A DNA stretch of 64,000 nt from an uncultured Sphingomonadales bacterium (GTDB taxonomy: Bacteria; Pseudomonadota; Alphaproteobacteria; Sphingomonadales; Sphingomonadaceae). Each line of letters starts with the position of its first letter. Position 1 is the stretch's first letter. Below, in pieces: positions 1-8,511 of the stretch. Both the position numbers and the translations under genes were made by a program. The stretch spans positions 124,001-188,000 of the forward strand of contig CAILBC010000022.1 in the NCBI GenBank assembly GCA_903832325.1, in the 5' to 3' direction. The notes below the pieces were generated by a model. The model was given only the letters and a program-made list of their open reading frames with translations. It ran no database searches and was not told where the DNA came from.

Positions 1-315
1 GGCGTGCAACTGGAAGGGATCGACCCGGCCGAACCCGCAGTGGGCGATGTGCGCCGTCTGATCGGCGAACATCTGCCCGGCATGGTGGCGAGCTATACCC
101 GCATCCCCGCGCATCTGCGCGGCGAACAGCGCGGCGGCAAAACCGCCGACCAGACGCTGAACGAAGGGCTGTCGCGAATCACCGGGGAAATCGATGCGCT
201 GTCGTTGCGCCTGGCCGAAGGCGACCTCGACTCGCTGGCCACAGAGGCACGCTATCTTGACTATCGCTACGGGAATGCTCTTGATGCGCCGGAGAAACTG
301 TCCGGACCGGTTTGA
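1..315 (+). CDS. C-terminal part of an unrecognised protein (cut by window edge)
   Basis: The reading frame is open from the first base, so the real start lies left of the window; the GTG at position 4 is probably internal. About 104 residues are visible, mainly helical and charged, ending LDAPEKLSGPV. The stop TGA (313-315) is two bases from the ATG of the next gene, so the two are probably co-transcribed. The helical tail vaguely recalls the C-termini of 5-bromo-4-chloroindolyl phosphate hydrolysis (XpaC-like) proteins, but I cannot support that assignment from this fragment. Confidence 0.6.
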   Translation, partial: GVQLEGIDPAEPAVGDVRRLIGEHLPGMVASYTRIPAHLRGEQRGGKTADQTLNEGLSRITGEIDALSLRLAEGDLDSLATEARYLDYRYGNALDAPEKLSGPV

Positions 316-317
316 GC

Positions 318-623
318 ATGCGCCTTGAAATACCCCATTCGCTTGGCAAGGCCGAACTGCGCCGCCGCATTTCGGCGCGCATGGACGCGGCAGAGGCCAA
401 GGCGAGCGCGCTGATCGGCGGATCGATGGCGCTCGCGCTCCACTGGATCAGCGAAGACCGCCTGTCGGTCGAAGCCAGCGCGATGGGCTATACCGTGCCC
501 GCCACGCTCGATCTGACCGAAACCACCATGGTGTTCGACGTGACCATCCCCAATGGCCTGGGCTTTGCGCGCAACATGATCGCCGGCGCGATCCGCGAAC
601 GCGGCGAAAAACTCCTCGCCTGA
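318..623 (+). CDS. Polyhydroxyalkanoic acid system family protein (PHA_gran_rgn)
   Basis: A 101-residue protein starting MRLEIPHSLGKAELRRR. The pattern I(P)H..G..EA..R near the N-terminus, a central strand pair containing EDRLSVEASAMG, and a C-terminal helix with AGAIRERGEKLL match what I know of the PHA_gran_rgn family, small proteins linked to polyhydroxyalkanoate granules. No signal peptide or membrane segment is seen, so it is probably cytoplasmic. The ATG at 318 is preferred over the in-frame TTG at 312, which lies inside the previous gene. Family assignment is by remembered pattern and is moderately sure; the role in granules is inherited from the family name. Confidence 0.65.
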   Translation: MRLEIPHSLGKAELRRRISARMDAAEAKASALIGGSMALALHWISEDRLSVEASAMGYTVPATLDLTETTMVFDVTIPNGLGFARNMIAGAIRERGEKLLA

Positions 624-649
624 TCCTCCCCGGCATGGGGACGATCAGG

Positions 650-1093
650 TTACAATTCGCCGCGGTGGAGTTCCAGAAATTCGGGGGGCAGGCGCAGGCT
701 GCGCGCGACCAGCCGCGTTTCAAGCAGCAGATAGACCAGCGCGACCATCAGCAGGGTGATCGCGGCGAAAAAGGTCAGTTCGGTGGCGATGCGGAATTCG
801 CGGCCAAGCATTTCGCCCAGGAACAGCGTGCCGACGGTCACGCCGATGCCGATGCCGCTGCTCACCAGCACCAGCAGCGCATGGCTGATCAGCTGGATGC
901 GCCGATCGACATAGCGCATTTCGATTACCACCGTGTCGTGTTCGGTGCCGCTGGTCTGCGCGTAGAGTTTTTGCAGAATGCGCGAGCGGTCGACCACGCG
1001 GCCCAGCCTGGTGGTCAGGATGTTCATGATATTGCCGATCGCCACCAGCACGAACACCGGGGCAAGCGAAAGCTGGATGGTCTGGGCTATCAT
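650..1093 (-). CDS. DUF2721 family membrane protein
   Basis: A 147-residue integral membrane protein starting MIAQTIQLSLAPVFVLVAIG. It has one hydrophobic segment near the N-terminus, a soluble stretch containing LTTRLGRVVDRSR and ERRIQ-like basic residues (RYVDRRIQLI), then two hydrophobic segments (about residues 65-90 and 100-125). The N-terminal APVFLL...NILTTRLGRVVDR arrangement is typical of the uncharacterised DUF2721 family. A longer frame exists upstream, but the extra residues are arginine-rich and lack the family pattern, so the ATG at 1093 is chosen. Function unknown. Confidence 0.75.
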   Translation of the reverse strand: MIAQTIQLSLAPVFVLVAIGNIMNILTTRLGRVVDRSRILQKLYAQTSGTEHDTVVIEMRYVDRRIQLISHALLVLVSSGIGIGVTVGTLFLGEMLGREFRIATELTFFAAITLLMVALVYLLLETRLVARSLRLPPEFLELHRGEL

Positions 1094-1136
1094 CCGCGCA
1101 TGATGCCAGAGCGCCGCGCGCCGCGCCAGAGCGACA

Positions 1137-1856
1137 TCATTCGCGAAAAAAGCGTTGTTGCCAGCCGAATTGCGCCGCAACCGGGTTGCCCTGCGCATCG
1201 TGTGCCGGGGTAAAGCGGAACCGTTCGGTGGCCAGCTTGCAGGTTATCGCGTCGGCCTCGGGATCGCCGCTGGGCTGGTGCACGCGGTAATCGGCGACGC
1301 GGCCGTCGGGCCCCACGGTCAGGACCACGATCACTGCCGTGCCCAGCCGTTTCGCGCGCCCGGCCTTCGGGTAATCCTTCTCGGCCAGGTCGCCCGCGAT
1401 CTTCACCGGGCGCATGCCGCCGCCAGACCCGTTGCCCGCGCCGCCGCTGCCCGGGCCGCTGCCCGATCCGGCGCCGCCAGTGCCTTCCCCCGCGGCGCTG
1501 GCGCCCGATTGCGCGGCGCTGCCGGTGCCGGCGACCGGCGGAGCGGCATGCGCGGGGAGCCGGATCGGGGACGGTGCGGCGATGATCTGATCGGCAATGG
1601 CGCGGCGACCGGCGGCGCCGGCGGCGCCTTGCGCGGCGCGGGTGGCGCTGGCGCGGGGCGGCGGTGGTGGCGCGGTGATGATCCGGGCGCTGATCACCGG
1701 GCCCAATCCAACACGCGCTGCCAGGGCGCGCACCCCGCCAAAGGCGCGGAGCAGCGCCATGCCGACCAGACCATGCAACAGCACGATCATCGCCAGCAGC
1801 ACAACGCGCTGGCGCAGGGAGAAAACCGGGGCGTCGGCAAAGCGGACCGGGGCCAT
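1137..1856 (-). CDS. tonB: TonB family energy transducer
   Basis: A 239-residue protein with the TonB architecture: a short cytoplasmic start, one membrane anchor (LLAMIVLLHGLVGMALL), a proline-rich then Gly/Ser-rich periplasmic linker, and a C-terminal TonB domain with DYPKAGRAKRLGTAVIV, VGPDGRVADYRV and CKLATERFRF. TonB couples ExbB/ExbD energy to outer-membrane receptors; no exbB/exbD is nearby. It starts 10 bp after the stop of fdhD on the same strand and could be read through from the formate dehydrogenase operon, but nothing in the sequence links it to formate. The Gly/Ser linker in place of a long Pro-Glu/Pro-Lys stretch is unusual for classical TonB. Confidence 0.85.
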   Translation of the reverse strand: MAPVRFADAPVFSLRQRVVLLAMIVLLHGLVGMALLRAFGGVRALAARVGLGPVISARIITAPPPPPRASATRAAQGAAGAAGRRAIADQIIAAPSPIRLPAHAAPPVAGTGSAAQSGASAAGEGTGGAGSGSGPGSGGAGNGSGGGMRPVKIAGDLAEKDYPKAGRAKRLGTAVIVVLTVGPDGRVADYRVHQPSGDPEADAITCKLATERFRFTPAHDAQGNPVAAQFGWQQRFFRE

Positions 1857-1866
1857 GCGCACCCGT

Positions 1867-2667
1867 TTACCCCATTTCGAGCAGGCTGTCCCCACGCACC
1901 AGACTGTACAGCCCAAGGCCTGCGGCCCGCGCCTGATCCACCGCCAAGGTCGAAGCCGCCGAAATCGTCGCCAGCACCGGCACATTGGCAATCACCGCCT
2001 TTTGCACCAGTTCAAAGCTGCACCGCGCGGTCAGCAGCACAAAGCCGGTGGCCGGATCGATCCGCGCGCGCGCCAAAGCGCCAATCAGCTTGTCAAACGC
2101 GTTGTGCCGCCCGACATCTTCACGCACCAGCCGGATCGTGCCATCGGGATCGCAAAACGCGGCAGCATGCGCGGCGCGCGTGGCCCGGCCCAGCACCTGC
2201 CGATCACCCAGCGCCGCAGCGGCACGGAACAGCGCCGCCGTATCCAGATCGATCCGCGCGGTAACCGGCGACAACGGGCGCAGCACTTGCTCCAGGCTTT
2301 CGATGCCGCACAGTCCGCAGCTGCCTTCGGCCAGGCGCAGCCGCGCCCGTTCGATCAGCGGCCCTGCGGCCGGCGCATTCAGCACCACGCGCAGCATCCA
2401 GCCACCATCGGGCACGGCAAAGCTTTCGGCCGAAACGAACTGGTCAGCCGCGCCGATCAACTGCTCCGACAGGCAAAAGCCCAGCGCATAATCATCCAGA
2501 TCCGTGGGCGTGGCCATCATCACGGCATAGCCCACGCCGTTGATTTCGATCGCCACCGGCGCTTCATCGATCAGCGTGCGGGTCAGCGCGCGTGGCGGCG
2601 CCCCATCGGCGAAATGTTCGACAACCGCGTGGTCGCGCGCGCCGTCAACCGGCGTCACACCCGGCAT
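1867..2667 (-). CDS. fdhD: Formate dehydrogenase accessory sulfurtransferase FdhD
   Basis: A 266-residue FdhD-family protein, the sulfurtransferase that passes sulfur from a cysteine desulfurase to the molybdenum cofactor of formate dehydrogenase. The conserved GSCGLCGIESL carries the CxxC pair (Cys117, Cys120) that forms the persulfide. Other family landmarks are TPTDLDDYALGFCLSE, EDVGRHNAFDKLIGA and LTARCSFELVQKA. The ATG at 2667 (MPGVTPVDG) overlaps the end of fdsD by 23 bp; longer in-frame extensions are shadow sequence of fdsD. In Rhodobacter and Cupriavidus fds operons the equivalent gene is fdsC and usually precedes fdsD; here the order is D then C. Confidence 0.95.
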   Translation of the reverse strand: MPGVTPVDGARDHAVVEHFADGAPPRALTRTLIDEAPVAIEINGVGYAVMMATPTDLDDYALGFCLSEQLIGAADQFVSAESFAVPDGGWMLRVVLNAPAAGPLIERARLRLAEGSCGLCGIESLEQVLRPLSPVTARIDLDTAALFRAAAALGDRQVLGRATRAAHAAAFCDPDGTIRLVREDVGRHNAFDKLIGALARARIDPATGFVLLTARCSFELVQKAVIANVPVLATISAASTLAVDQARAAGLGLYSLVRGDSLLEMG

Positions 2668-2926
2668 CCCCGCTGTCGGTCGCGCCCGGACGACCGGCCA
2701 ACTGCGCGCCCATCGCCAGCCGTTCCACTGCGGCCACGGCCAGCGGGTCCAGCCCCTCGGTGCCGTGGGCAAACAGTTGCTCCTGCATGCGCACCGTCCA
2801 GAACGCGAAGACATGGTCGGCAATCGCCGAAACCGGATCCTTGTCGTGCACCAGGTTGCGCGCGATCTGGTTGATCATGCGCACCAGTTTGGCGGTGGTA
2901 TCGACGTGGTGGTCGGAACCGCTCAT
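2645..2926 (-). CDS. fdsD: Formate dehydrogenase delta subunit
   Basis: A 93-residue protein starting MSGSDHHVDTTAKLVRMINQIARNL. The motif LVRMINQIA.NL and the later VAAHV.AFW-type segment (AIADHVFAFWTVRMQEQL) identify the small delta subunit of soluble NAD-dependent formate dehydrogenases, which binds near the interface of the alpha subunit. Its ATG overlaps the fdsA stop codon as ATGA (2923-2926), strong evidence of translational coupling. The last 23 bp overlap the start of fdhD. Confidence 0.92.
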   Translation of the reverse strand: MSGSDHHVDTTAKLVRMINQIARNLVHDKDPVSAIADHVFAFWTVRMQEQLFAHGTEGLDPLAVAAVERLAMGAQLAGRPGATDSGDAGCDAG

Positions 2927-5766
2927 TCGGCCGGCTCTGCAATGATCTGGCGCGACCGACCGGCGTGCGCGTCATACTCTTCCTGCCACTGGCTCGGCCC
3001 GTTCGACGGGGTAACCTGCACCGCGGTCACTTTGTATTCGGGGCAATTCGTCGCCCAGTCTGAATTGTCGGTGGTGATCACGTTGGCCTGCGTGGTCGGG
3101 TGGTGGAACGTGGTATAGACCACGCCCGGTGCCACGCGGTCGGTCACTTGCGCGCGCAGCGTGGTTTCGCCCGCGCGGCTGGCCAGCCGCACCCAGTCGC
3201 CATCACGGATGCCGCGGTTTTCGGCATCGGATGGGTGGATTTCCAGCACGTCTTCCTGATGCCACACCACATTGTCGGTGCGCCGCGTCTGCGCGCCCAC
3301 GTTGTATTGCGACAGGATGCGCCCGGTGGTGAGCAGCAGCGGATAGCGCGGCCCGGTGCGTTCATCGGTGGGCACATATTCGGTGACCACAAACTTGCCC
3401 TTGCCGCGCACGAAACCATCGACATGCATGATCGGCGCGCCATCGGGATAGGCTTCGTTCACCGGCCATTGCAGCGAGCCTTCGGCATCGAGCCGGGCAA
3501 AGCTGACCCCGGCGAACGTCGGTGTCAGGCGCGCGATTTCGTCCATGATTTCGCTGGCATGGGTATAATTCCAATCAAGCCCCAGCGCGCGCGCCATTTC
3601 CTGCGTGACCTGCCAGTCTTCATAGCCGTTGAGCGGCTCCATCACCTTGCGCACCGGCTGGATGCGGCGTTCGGCATTGGTGAACGTGCCGCTCTTTTCC
3701 AGAAAGGTCGATCCGGGCAGGAAAATGTGCGCGTAATTGGCGGTTTCGTTCAGGAAAATGTCCTGCACGATCACGCATTCCATCGCCGACAGCCCGGCCA
3801 CGACATGCTTTGTATCGGGATCGGACTGCACGATGTCTTCGCCCTGGACATACAACGCCTTGAACAGGCCGTCGGTTGCCGCATCGAGCATGTTGGGAAT
3901 GCGCAGGCCCGGTTCCGGATCGATCGGCACGCCCCATTCCGCCTCGAACAGCGCGCGCGCCGCCGGGTCAGACACGTGGCGATACCCCGACAGTTCGTGC
4001 GGGAACGATCCCATGTCGCACGCGCCCTGCACGTTGTTTTGCCCGCGCAGCGGGTTCACGCCCACGCCGCGCCGGCCGACATTGCCCGTCGCCATCGCCA
4101 GATTGGCAATCGCCATGACGGTCGAAGACCCTTGCGCGTGCTCGGTCACGCCCAACCCGTAATAGATCGCGCCATTGCCGCCCGTGGCAAACAACCGCGC
4201 CGCATCGCGCAGATCCTGCGCCGAAACCCCGGTGACCGGGGCGAGGAATTCCGGGCTGTGGCGCGGGTCGGATACGAAATCGGCCCAATCGCGGAATTCG
4301 TCCCAATCGCAGCGTTCGCGCACAAAGGCTTCGTCCACCAGCCCCTCGGTCACGATCACATGCGCCATCGCGGTCAGCACCGCGACATTGGTGCCGGGTG
4401 TGAGCGGCAGGTGATAATCGGCCTCGATATGCGGCGATCGCACGATATCGGTGCGCCGCGGATCGATCACGATCAGCCGCGCGCCTTTACGCAGGCGCTT
4501 TTTCATGCGGCTGGCAAAGACAGGGTGGCCATCGGTGGGGTTGGCGCCGATCACCAGGATCACGTCGCTGTCTTCAACGCTGTCGAAATCCTGTGTGCCG
4601 GCCGACGTGCCAAAGGTGTTTTTCAGGCCATAGCCGGTGGGCGAATGGCACACCCGTGCACACGTATCGACGTTGTTGGTGCCAAACCCGGCGCGCACCA
4701 GTTTCTGCACCAGAAAGCCTTCTTCATTGGTGCAGCGGCTCGATACGATGCCGCCCAGCGCGTTGTTGCCGTATTTGGCGGCAATGCGCTTCAGTTCGCT
4801 CGCGGTGTGGGTCAGCGCCTCTTCCCAGCTCACTTCGCGCCAGGGTTCGTGGATGGTGGCGCGGATCATCGGGCGGGTCATGCGGTCCTGGTGGCGGGCA
4901 TAGCCCCAGGCAAAGCGACCCTTTACGCAGCTGTGGCCACGATTGGCCTTGCCGTCTTTCCACGGCACCATGCGCACCACTTGTTCGCCCTTCATTTCGG
5001 CGCGGAAGGTGCAGCCCACGCCGCAATAGGCGCAAGTGGTGATGACCGAGCGTTCGGGCTTGCCGATCGCTTTCACTGCCTTTTCATTCAACGTGGCGGT
5101 GGGGCAGGCCGAAACGCAGGCGCCGCACGACACGCATTCCGATGACAGGAAATTGTCGGCCGCGGTGCCCGCGCTGACTTTCGATTCAAACCCGCGCCCC
5201 GAAATGGTCAGCGCGAACGTGCCCTGCACTTCTTCGCAGGCGCGCACGCAGCGCGAACAGACGATGCATTTCGACGGATCGAAATCGAAATAGGGGTTCG
5301 ACGTGTCGGGCGCTGCACCCAGGTGGTTATCGCCTTCATAGCCATAGCGCACATCGCGCAGGCCGACATTGGCGGCCATGTCCTGCAATTCGCAATCGTT
5401 GTTGGCGCTGCAGGTCAGGCAATCGAGCGGGTGGTCGGAAATATAAAGTTCCATCACCCCGCGCCGCAGCCGGTGCAGGCGGTCGGTTTCGGTGTGGACC
5501 ACCATGCCGTCGGACACCAGCGTGGTGCACGATGCGGGCGTGCCGCGCATCCCGTCGATTTCCACCAGGCACAGCCGGCACGATCCGAATTGCTGCACCA
5601 TGTCGGTGGCGCAAAGCTTCGGGATCGATCCGCCCGAAATCGCGGCGGCGCGCATCACCGTCGTGCCGGCGGGCACGCTGACTTTGCGCCCGTCGATCGA
5701 GACGGTAACGGTCACATCGCTGTTGACGGCCGGGGTTCCGAAATCGGCCTGGGGTTCATAGCCCAT
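2923..5766 (-). CDS. fdsA: NAD-dependent formate dehydrogenase alpha (catalytic molybdenum) subunit
   Basis: A 947-residue catalytic subunit that oxidises formate to CO2 at a bis-MGD molybdenum centre. Domains in order: NuoG-like [2Fe-2S] (Cys52, 63, 66, 80), His-Cys cluster (His112, Cys116, 119, 125), two [4Fe-4S] ferredoxin motifs (Cys167-177 and Cys211-221), a cofactor-proximal [4Fe-4S] (Cys245, 248, 252, 280) and the molybdopterin oxidoreductase core. The active-site pair is Cys373-His374 in ARVCHSPTGYG, so this is a cysteine rather than selenocysteine enzyme. No twin-arginine signal is present, so it is cytoplasmic. The ATG at 5766 overlaps the end of mobA by 11 bp; a 100-residue upstream extension is shadow sequence of mobA. 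Confidence 0.97.
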   Translation of the reverse strand: MGYEPQADFGTPAVNSDVTVTVSIDGRKVSVPAGTTVMRAAAISGGSIPKLCATDMVQQFGSCRLCLVEIDGMRGTPASCTTLVSDGMVVHTETDRLHRLRRGVMELYISDHPLDCLTCSANNDCELQDMAANVGLRDVRYGYEGDNHLGAAPDTSNPYFDFDPSKCIVCSRCVRACEEVQGTFALTISGRGFESKVSAGTAADNFLSSECVSCGACVSACPTATLNEKAVKAIGKPERSVITTCAYCGVGCTFRAEMKGEQVVRMVPWKDGKANRGHSCVKGRFAWGYARHQDRMTRPMIRATIHEPWREVSWEEALTHTASELKRIAAKYGNNALGGIVSSRCTNEEGFLVQKLVRAGFGTNNVDTCARVCHSPTGYGLKNTFGTSAGTQDFDSVEDSDVILVIGANPTDGHPVFASRMKKRLRKGARLIVIDPRRTDIVRSPHIEADYHLPLTPGTNVAVLTAMAHVIVTEGLVDEAFVRERCDWDEFRDWADFVSDPRHSPEFLAPVTGVSAQDLRDAARLFATGGNGAIYYGLGVTEHAQGSSTVMAIANLAMATGNVGRRGVGVNPLRGQNNVQGACDMGSFPHELSGYRHVSDPAARALFEAEWGVPIDPEPGLRIPNMLDAATDGLFKALYVQGEDIVQSDPDTKHVVAGLSAMECVIVQDIFLNETANYAHIFLPGSTFLEKSGTFTNAERRIQPVRKVMEPLNGYEDWQVTQEMARALGLDWNYTHASEIMDEIARLTPTFAGVSFARLDAEGSLQWPVNEAYPDGAPIMHVDGFVRGKGKFVVTEYVPTDERTGPRYPLLLTTGRILSQYNVGAQTRRTDNVVWHQEDVLEIHPSDAENRGIRDGDWVRLASRAGETTLRAQVTDRVAPGVVYTTFHHPTTQANVITTDNSDWATNCPEYKVTAVQVTPSNGPSQWQEEYDAHAGRSRQIIAEPAE

Positions 5767-6352
5767 GATGGAGTCCCTTTGCGGCGGCCAGATCGGCCGG
5801 CGTGTTGATATTGAATGGCAATTTTGACAAGGAAATCGCCCGCGCGCCCACCAGCGCGGCAAAGGCGCGCATCGAATGGGCGCGGGCCTCACCCGTGGCG
5901 AGCAAGCCATCGAGCGCATCGCGCGCGGCCACCGGCCACAGCCCGATGACCGGGGCGGCGGCGCAATGCGCCGGGCCCGGCGACAGTTCGCCCAGCAGAT
6001 CCCCGGGCAAGTCGAACCCGTCGACCGGAACCGACAGCACCGCATCGAACCCGCGCGCGGCGGCATGGTGCAGCGCGCCGCACAGCCCGCCCAGCGGGCC
6101 CATCCCGGCGTGCGGCCGGTCTGGCACGGTCATCGCCGGGGCCGCATCGCGCCCGGCCACCACCACCGCATCGCACTGGTGCGCCAATTGCGCCACGGCA
6201 CGATCGATCAGCGTACGCCCGCCAAGCTCGGCCAGCGCCTTGTCGCTGCCAAACCGGCGCGATTGCCCGCCGGCCAGCACCACACCAAGCACGCCGGAAC
6301 GAGGAAGGCGGGGGCCAGAAAGGCGGGGGCCGGGAACCGGCGCCACAGTCAT
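5756..6352 (-). CDS. mobA: Molybdenum cofactor guanylyltransferase MobA
   Basis: A 198-residue nucleotidyltransferase with the N-terminal signature VLAGGQSRRFGSDKA (residues 25-39) and a LSVPVDGFDLPGDLL core, as in MobA, which joins GMP to molybdopterin to make MGD, the form needed by FdsA. It lies between fdsB and fdsA, with an ATGA overlap to fdsB (6349-6352) and an 11-bp overlap with fdsA. The first 20 residues contain a 5-residue duplication (GPRLS GPRLP) made by a 15-bp tandem repeat. Placing a MobA inside the structural fds genes is uncommon and suggests a dedicated supply of cofactor. Confidence 0.93.
   Translation of the reverse strand: MTVAPVPGPRLSGPRLPRSGVLGVVLAGGQSRRFGSDKALAELGGRTLIDRAVAQLAHQCDAVVVAGRDAAPAMTVPDRPHAGMGPLGGLCGALHHAAARGFDAVLSVPVDGFDLPGDLLGELSPGPAHCAAAPVIGLWPVAARDALDGLLATGEARAHSMRAFAALVGARAISLSKLPFNINTPADLAAAKGLHHGL
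6306..6335. repeat. 15-bp tandem duplication in the 5' end of mobA
   Basis: Two adjacent 15-bp copies (6306-6320 and 6321-6335) share their first 11 bases, aggcgggggcc. They encode the duplicated pentapeptide near the MobA N-terminus, just before the nucleotide-binding loop. The unit length keeps the frame. Confidence 0.8.
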
Positions 6353-7893
6353 TCCGCAGCCTCTTGCACAGGGCCGGGAAGCCCGAAATCCTGCGGGAAA
6401 TTGCGCAGCGCCGACAGCACCGGATAGGGCGTGAACCCGCCCATCGCGCACAGCGATCCGAACTTCATCGTTTCGCACAAGTCTTCGAGCAGGGCGATGT
6501 CATCGGCCAGGCTGCGCGGCGCCTTGCGCGCGTTGTGCATCTGGGGCAGCGCCTCGACCCGGTCTGCCGCGCGGCCCGACCGCGCGCGGATGCGGTCGAT
6601 CACTTCGACCCCGCGCGTCGATCCGATCCGGCACGGGGTGCATTTGCCACAGCTTTCCACCGCGCAGAACTGCATGGCGAAACGCGCCTGCGCGCTCATG
6701 TCGGCGGTATCGTCAAACACGCTGATCCCGGCATGCCCGATCAGCCCGTCGGCGGCGGCAAAGCTTTCATAATCGAACGGCAGGTGGAAATCATCGGGCG
6801 TGTGATAGGCGCCCAGCGGCCCGCCCACCTGCACCGCGCGCACCGGGCGTCCGCTGCCGCTGCCGCCGCCGATTTCCATCACCAGTTCGCCCAGCGTAAT
6901 GCCGAAACCGGCCTCGAACAGCCCGCCATGGCGCACATTGCCGGCAATCTGGATCGGCATCGTGCCACGCGACCGGCCAAAGCCGACCGCAGCATAGTGC
7001 GACCCGCCATGCGCCAGAATCCACGGCACCGCCGCCAGCGTCAGCACGTTGTTGACCACGGTCGGCTTGCCAAACAGGCCCTCGATCGCGGGCAGCGGCG
7101 GCTTGGCGCGCACTTCGCCGCGCTTGCCTTCCAGGCTGTTGAGCAGCGAGGTTTCCTCGCCACAGACATAAGACCCGGCGCCCACGCGCACTTCCATGCG
7201 GAACGGCGCGATGATCGCCGCCGACAGGTCCACTGCGGCGCGCATCTTGGCAATGGCATGCGGATATTCGCTGCGGATATAGACATAGCCGTGGCTGGCC
7301 CCGACCGCGTGCGCGGCAATCGCCATGCCTTCGATCAGCAGAAAGGGATCGCCCTCCATCACCATGCGGTCGGCAAAAGTGGCGCTGTCGCCTTCATCGG
7401 CGTTGCACACGATATATTTGCGTGAACCGGTGGCGCGGGCCACCGTGGTCCACTTGATCCCGGCGGGAAAACCCGCGCCGCCGCGCCCGCGCAGGCCCGA
7501 CTGGGTCACTTCGGCAATCGTCGCCTCCGGCCCCAGTTCGCGGGCGCGGTGCAGCCCGACCCAGCCGCCGGTTGCAGCATAATCATCCAGACTGGTCGGC
7601 CGCGTGCGGCCGGCGCGCGCAAAGGTCAGGCGCTGCTGGCGCGCGATGAACGGATGGGCATCGATCCGCCCGATCGCCAGCGGGCTGGTCCCGGCGAGCA
7701 CCGCGGCAACATCTTCGGGCGACAAGGGCCCAAATCCGTGCCCGTCGATATCGGCCAGCGGCTCCAGCCAGTGCATGCCCCAGCTTGATACGCGTTCGAC
7801 CTGGCATCCGGCCGCCACAAAGGCAGCCGCCACGGCATCGGCGCCACAGGCAATCGCCAGCGCGTCATCGCTGATCCGTACGGTCGTGCTCAT
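6349..7893 (-). CDS. fdsB: NAD-dependent formate dehydrogenase beta (FMN/NADH) subunit
   Basis: A 514-residue NuoF-like subunit that takes electrons from FdsA/FdsG and reduces NAD+. The FMN/NADH-binding glycine motif GRGGAGFP is at 136-143, followed by YIVCNADEGDSATFADR, GAGSYVCGEETSLL and the C-terminal [4Fe-4S] motif ESCGKCTPCRIGS. About 125 N-terminal residues precede the NuoF core and correspond to the thioredoxin-like N-domain of FdsB proteins, here without a cysteine cluster. It overlaps fdsG (ATGA at 7890-7893) and mobA by four bases each. Confidence 0.97.
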   Translation of the reverse strand: MSTTVRISDDALAIACGADAVAAAFVAAGCQVERVSSWGMHWLEPLADIDGHGFGPLSPEDVAAVLAGTSPLAIGRIDAHPFIARQQRLTFARAGRTRPTSLDDYAATGGWVGLHRARELGPEATIAEVTQSGLRGRGGAGFPAGIKWTTVARATGSRKYIVCNADEGDSATFADRMVMEGDPFLLIEGMAIAAHAVGASHGYVYIRSEYPHAIAKMRAAVDLSAAIIAPFRMEVRVGAGSYVCGEETSLLNSLEGKRGEVRAKPPLPAIEGLFGKPTVVNNVLTLAAVPWILAHGGSHYAAVGFGRSRGTMPIQIAGNVRHGGLFEAGFGITLGELVMEIGGGSGSGRPVRAVQVGGPLGAYHTPDDFHLPFDYESFAAADGLIGHAGISVFDDTADMSAQARFAMQFCAVESCGKCTPCRIGSTRGVEVIDRIRARSGRAADRVEALPQMHNARKAPRSLADDIALLEDLCETMKFGSLCAMGGFTPYPVLSALRNFPQDFGLPGPVQEAAE

Positions 7894-8357
7894 GCCGCCT
7901 GCTCCACCACGGTGCGTTCAACCAGCGCGGCAAACCGCGACGTATCCAGCCGGGCATGCACCGCATCGCCAATCATCGCATTGGGCCCGACGGTGCACAG
8001 CCCCAGGCAATAAATCGGCTCAATCCGCACGCGGGTTTCGCCGGCAAAGGCCGCGGCCAGCGCCTCAACCCCGCGCGCCTGGCAGCTTTCGGCGCGGCAC
8101 AGCCGGATCACCGGCAGCGGATCATGTTCGACATGGAAATCGTGATAGAAACTGATCACCCCGTGCACTTCGGCGCGGCTGAGATTCAGCGCATGGGCAA
8201 TCGCGGGGATCGCGGTTTCGGGCACATGGCCAAACGCGGCCTGGATATCGTGCAGGATCGGCAGCATCGCGCCTTCGCGATCCGCATGCACGGCAAGGAT
8301 GCGCGCGATTTCGGCATCAAGTTCGGCAGGGGGCACTTTGGTTGCGGTTCCGGACAT
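7890..8357 (-). CDS. fdsG: NAD-dependent formate dehydrogenase gamma (NuoE-like [2Fe-2S]) subunit
   Basis: A 155-residue thioredoxin-fold ferredoxin with the NuoE cysteine pattern Cys87-x4-Cys92 and Cys117-x3-Cys121 (LCRAESCQARG and YCLGLCTVGPN). With FdsB it forms the diaphorase half of the enzyme. It is the first gene of the operon. The start MSGTATKVPP at 8357 is preferred to upstream in-frame codons because an AAGG ribosome-binding sequence lies about nine bases before it and the upstream codons fall in a perfect hairpin. Confidence 0.95.
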   Translation of the reverse strand: MSGTATKVPPAELDAEIARILAVHADREGAMLPILHDIQAAFGHVPETAIPAIAHALNLSRAEVHGVISFYHDFHVEHDPLPVIRLCRAESCQARGVEALAAAFAGETRVRIEPIYCLGLCTVGPNAMIGDAVHARLDTSRFAALVERTVVEQAA

Positions 8358-8376
8358 TACGAGGACCTTATACGGA

Positions 8377-8403
8377 TGTGCGATGCGTGAAACGCATCGC
8401 ACA
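8377..8403. promoter_or_regulatory. Perfect 12-bp inverted repeat in the fdsG leader
   Basis: Two perfect 12-bp arms (8377-8388 and 8392-8403; tgtgcgatgcgt and its complement) are separated by three bases. The element ends 19 bp before the fdsG start codon, just upstream of the ribosome-binding site. It can act as a DNA operator dyad or as a leader hairpin. No U-tract follows, so it is not an obvious terminator. Confidence 0.7.
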
Positions 8404-8431
8404 ACGTGACGCTCAGGCGCCGCGCGGGCTT

Positions 8432-8472
8432 ATACCAATCTGCGTCAAGTCAGGCTTACCGCAGATTGGTAT
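8432..8472. promoter_or_regulatory. Perfect 13-bp inverted repeat between the LysR gene and fdsG
   Basis: Arms ataccaatctgcg (8432-8444) and its exact complement (8460-8472) flank a 15-base spacer. It lies between the stop of the LysR gene (8512) and the fdsG start, where either the LysR-gene terminator or an fds operator would be expected. The AT-rich outer ends (TAATACC-like on the minus strand) could also supply promoter bases. The choice between terminator, operator and REP-like element cannot be made from one copy. Confidence 0.65.
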
Positions 8473-8511
8473 TATGCTTTGGTCGCGCAATTGACGATCT
8501 GCCCCCTCGGG

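Noticed and set aside
3100..5145. Long plus-strand open frame (about 680 codons) opposite fdsA
   Set aside because: It is the antisense shadow of a high-GC gene; its composition is His/Arg/Ala-rich with no domain pattern, while fdsA has every cofactor motif.
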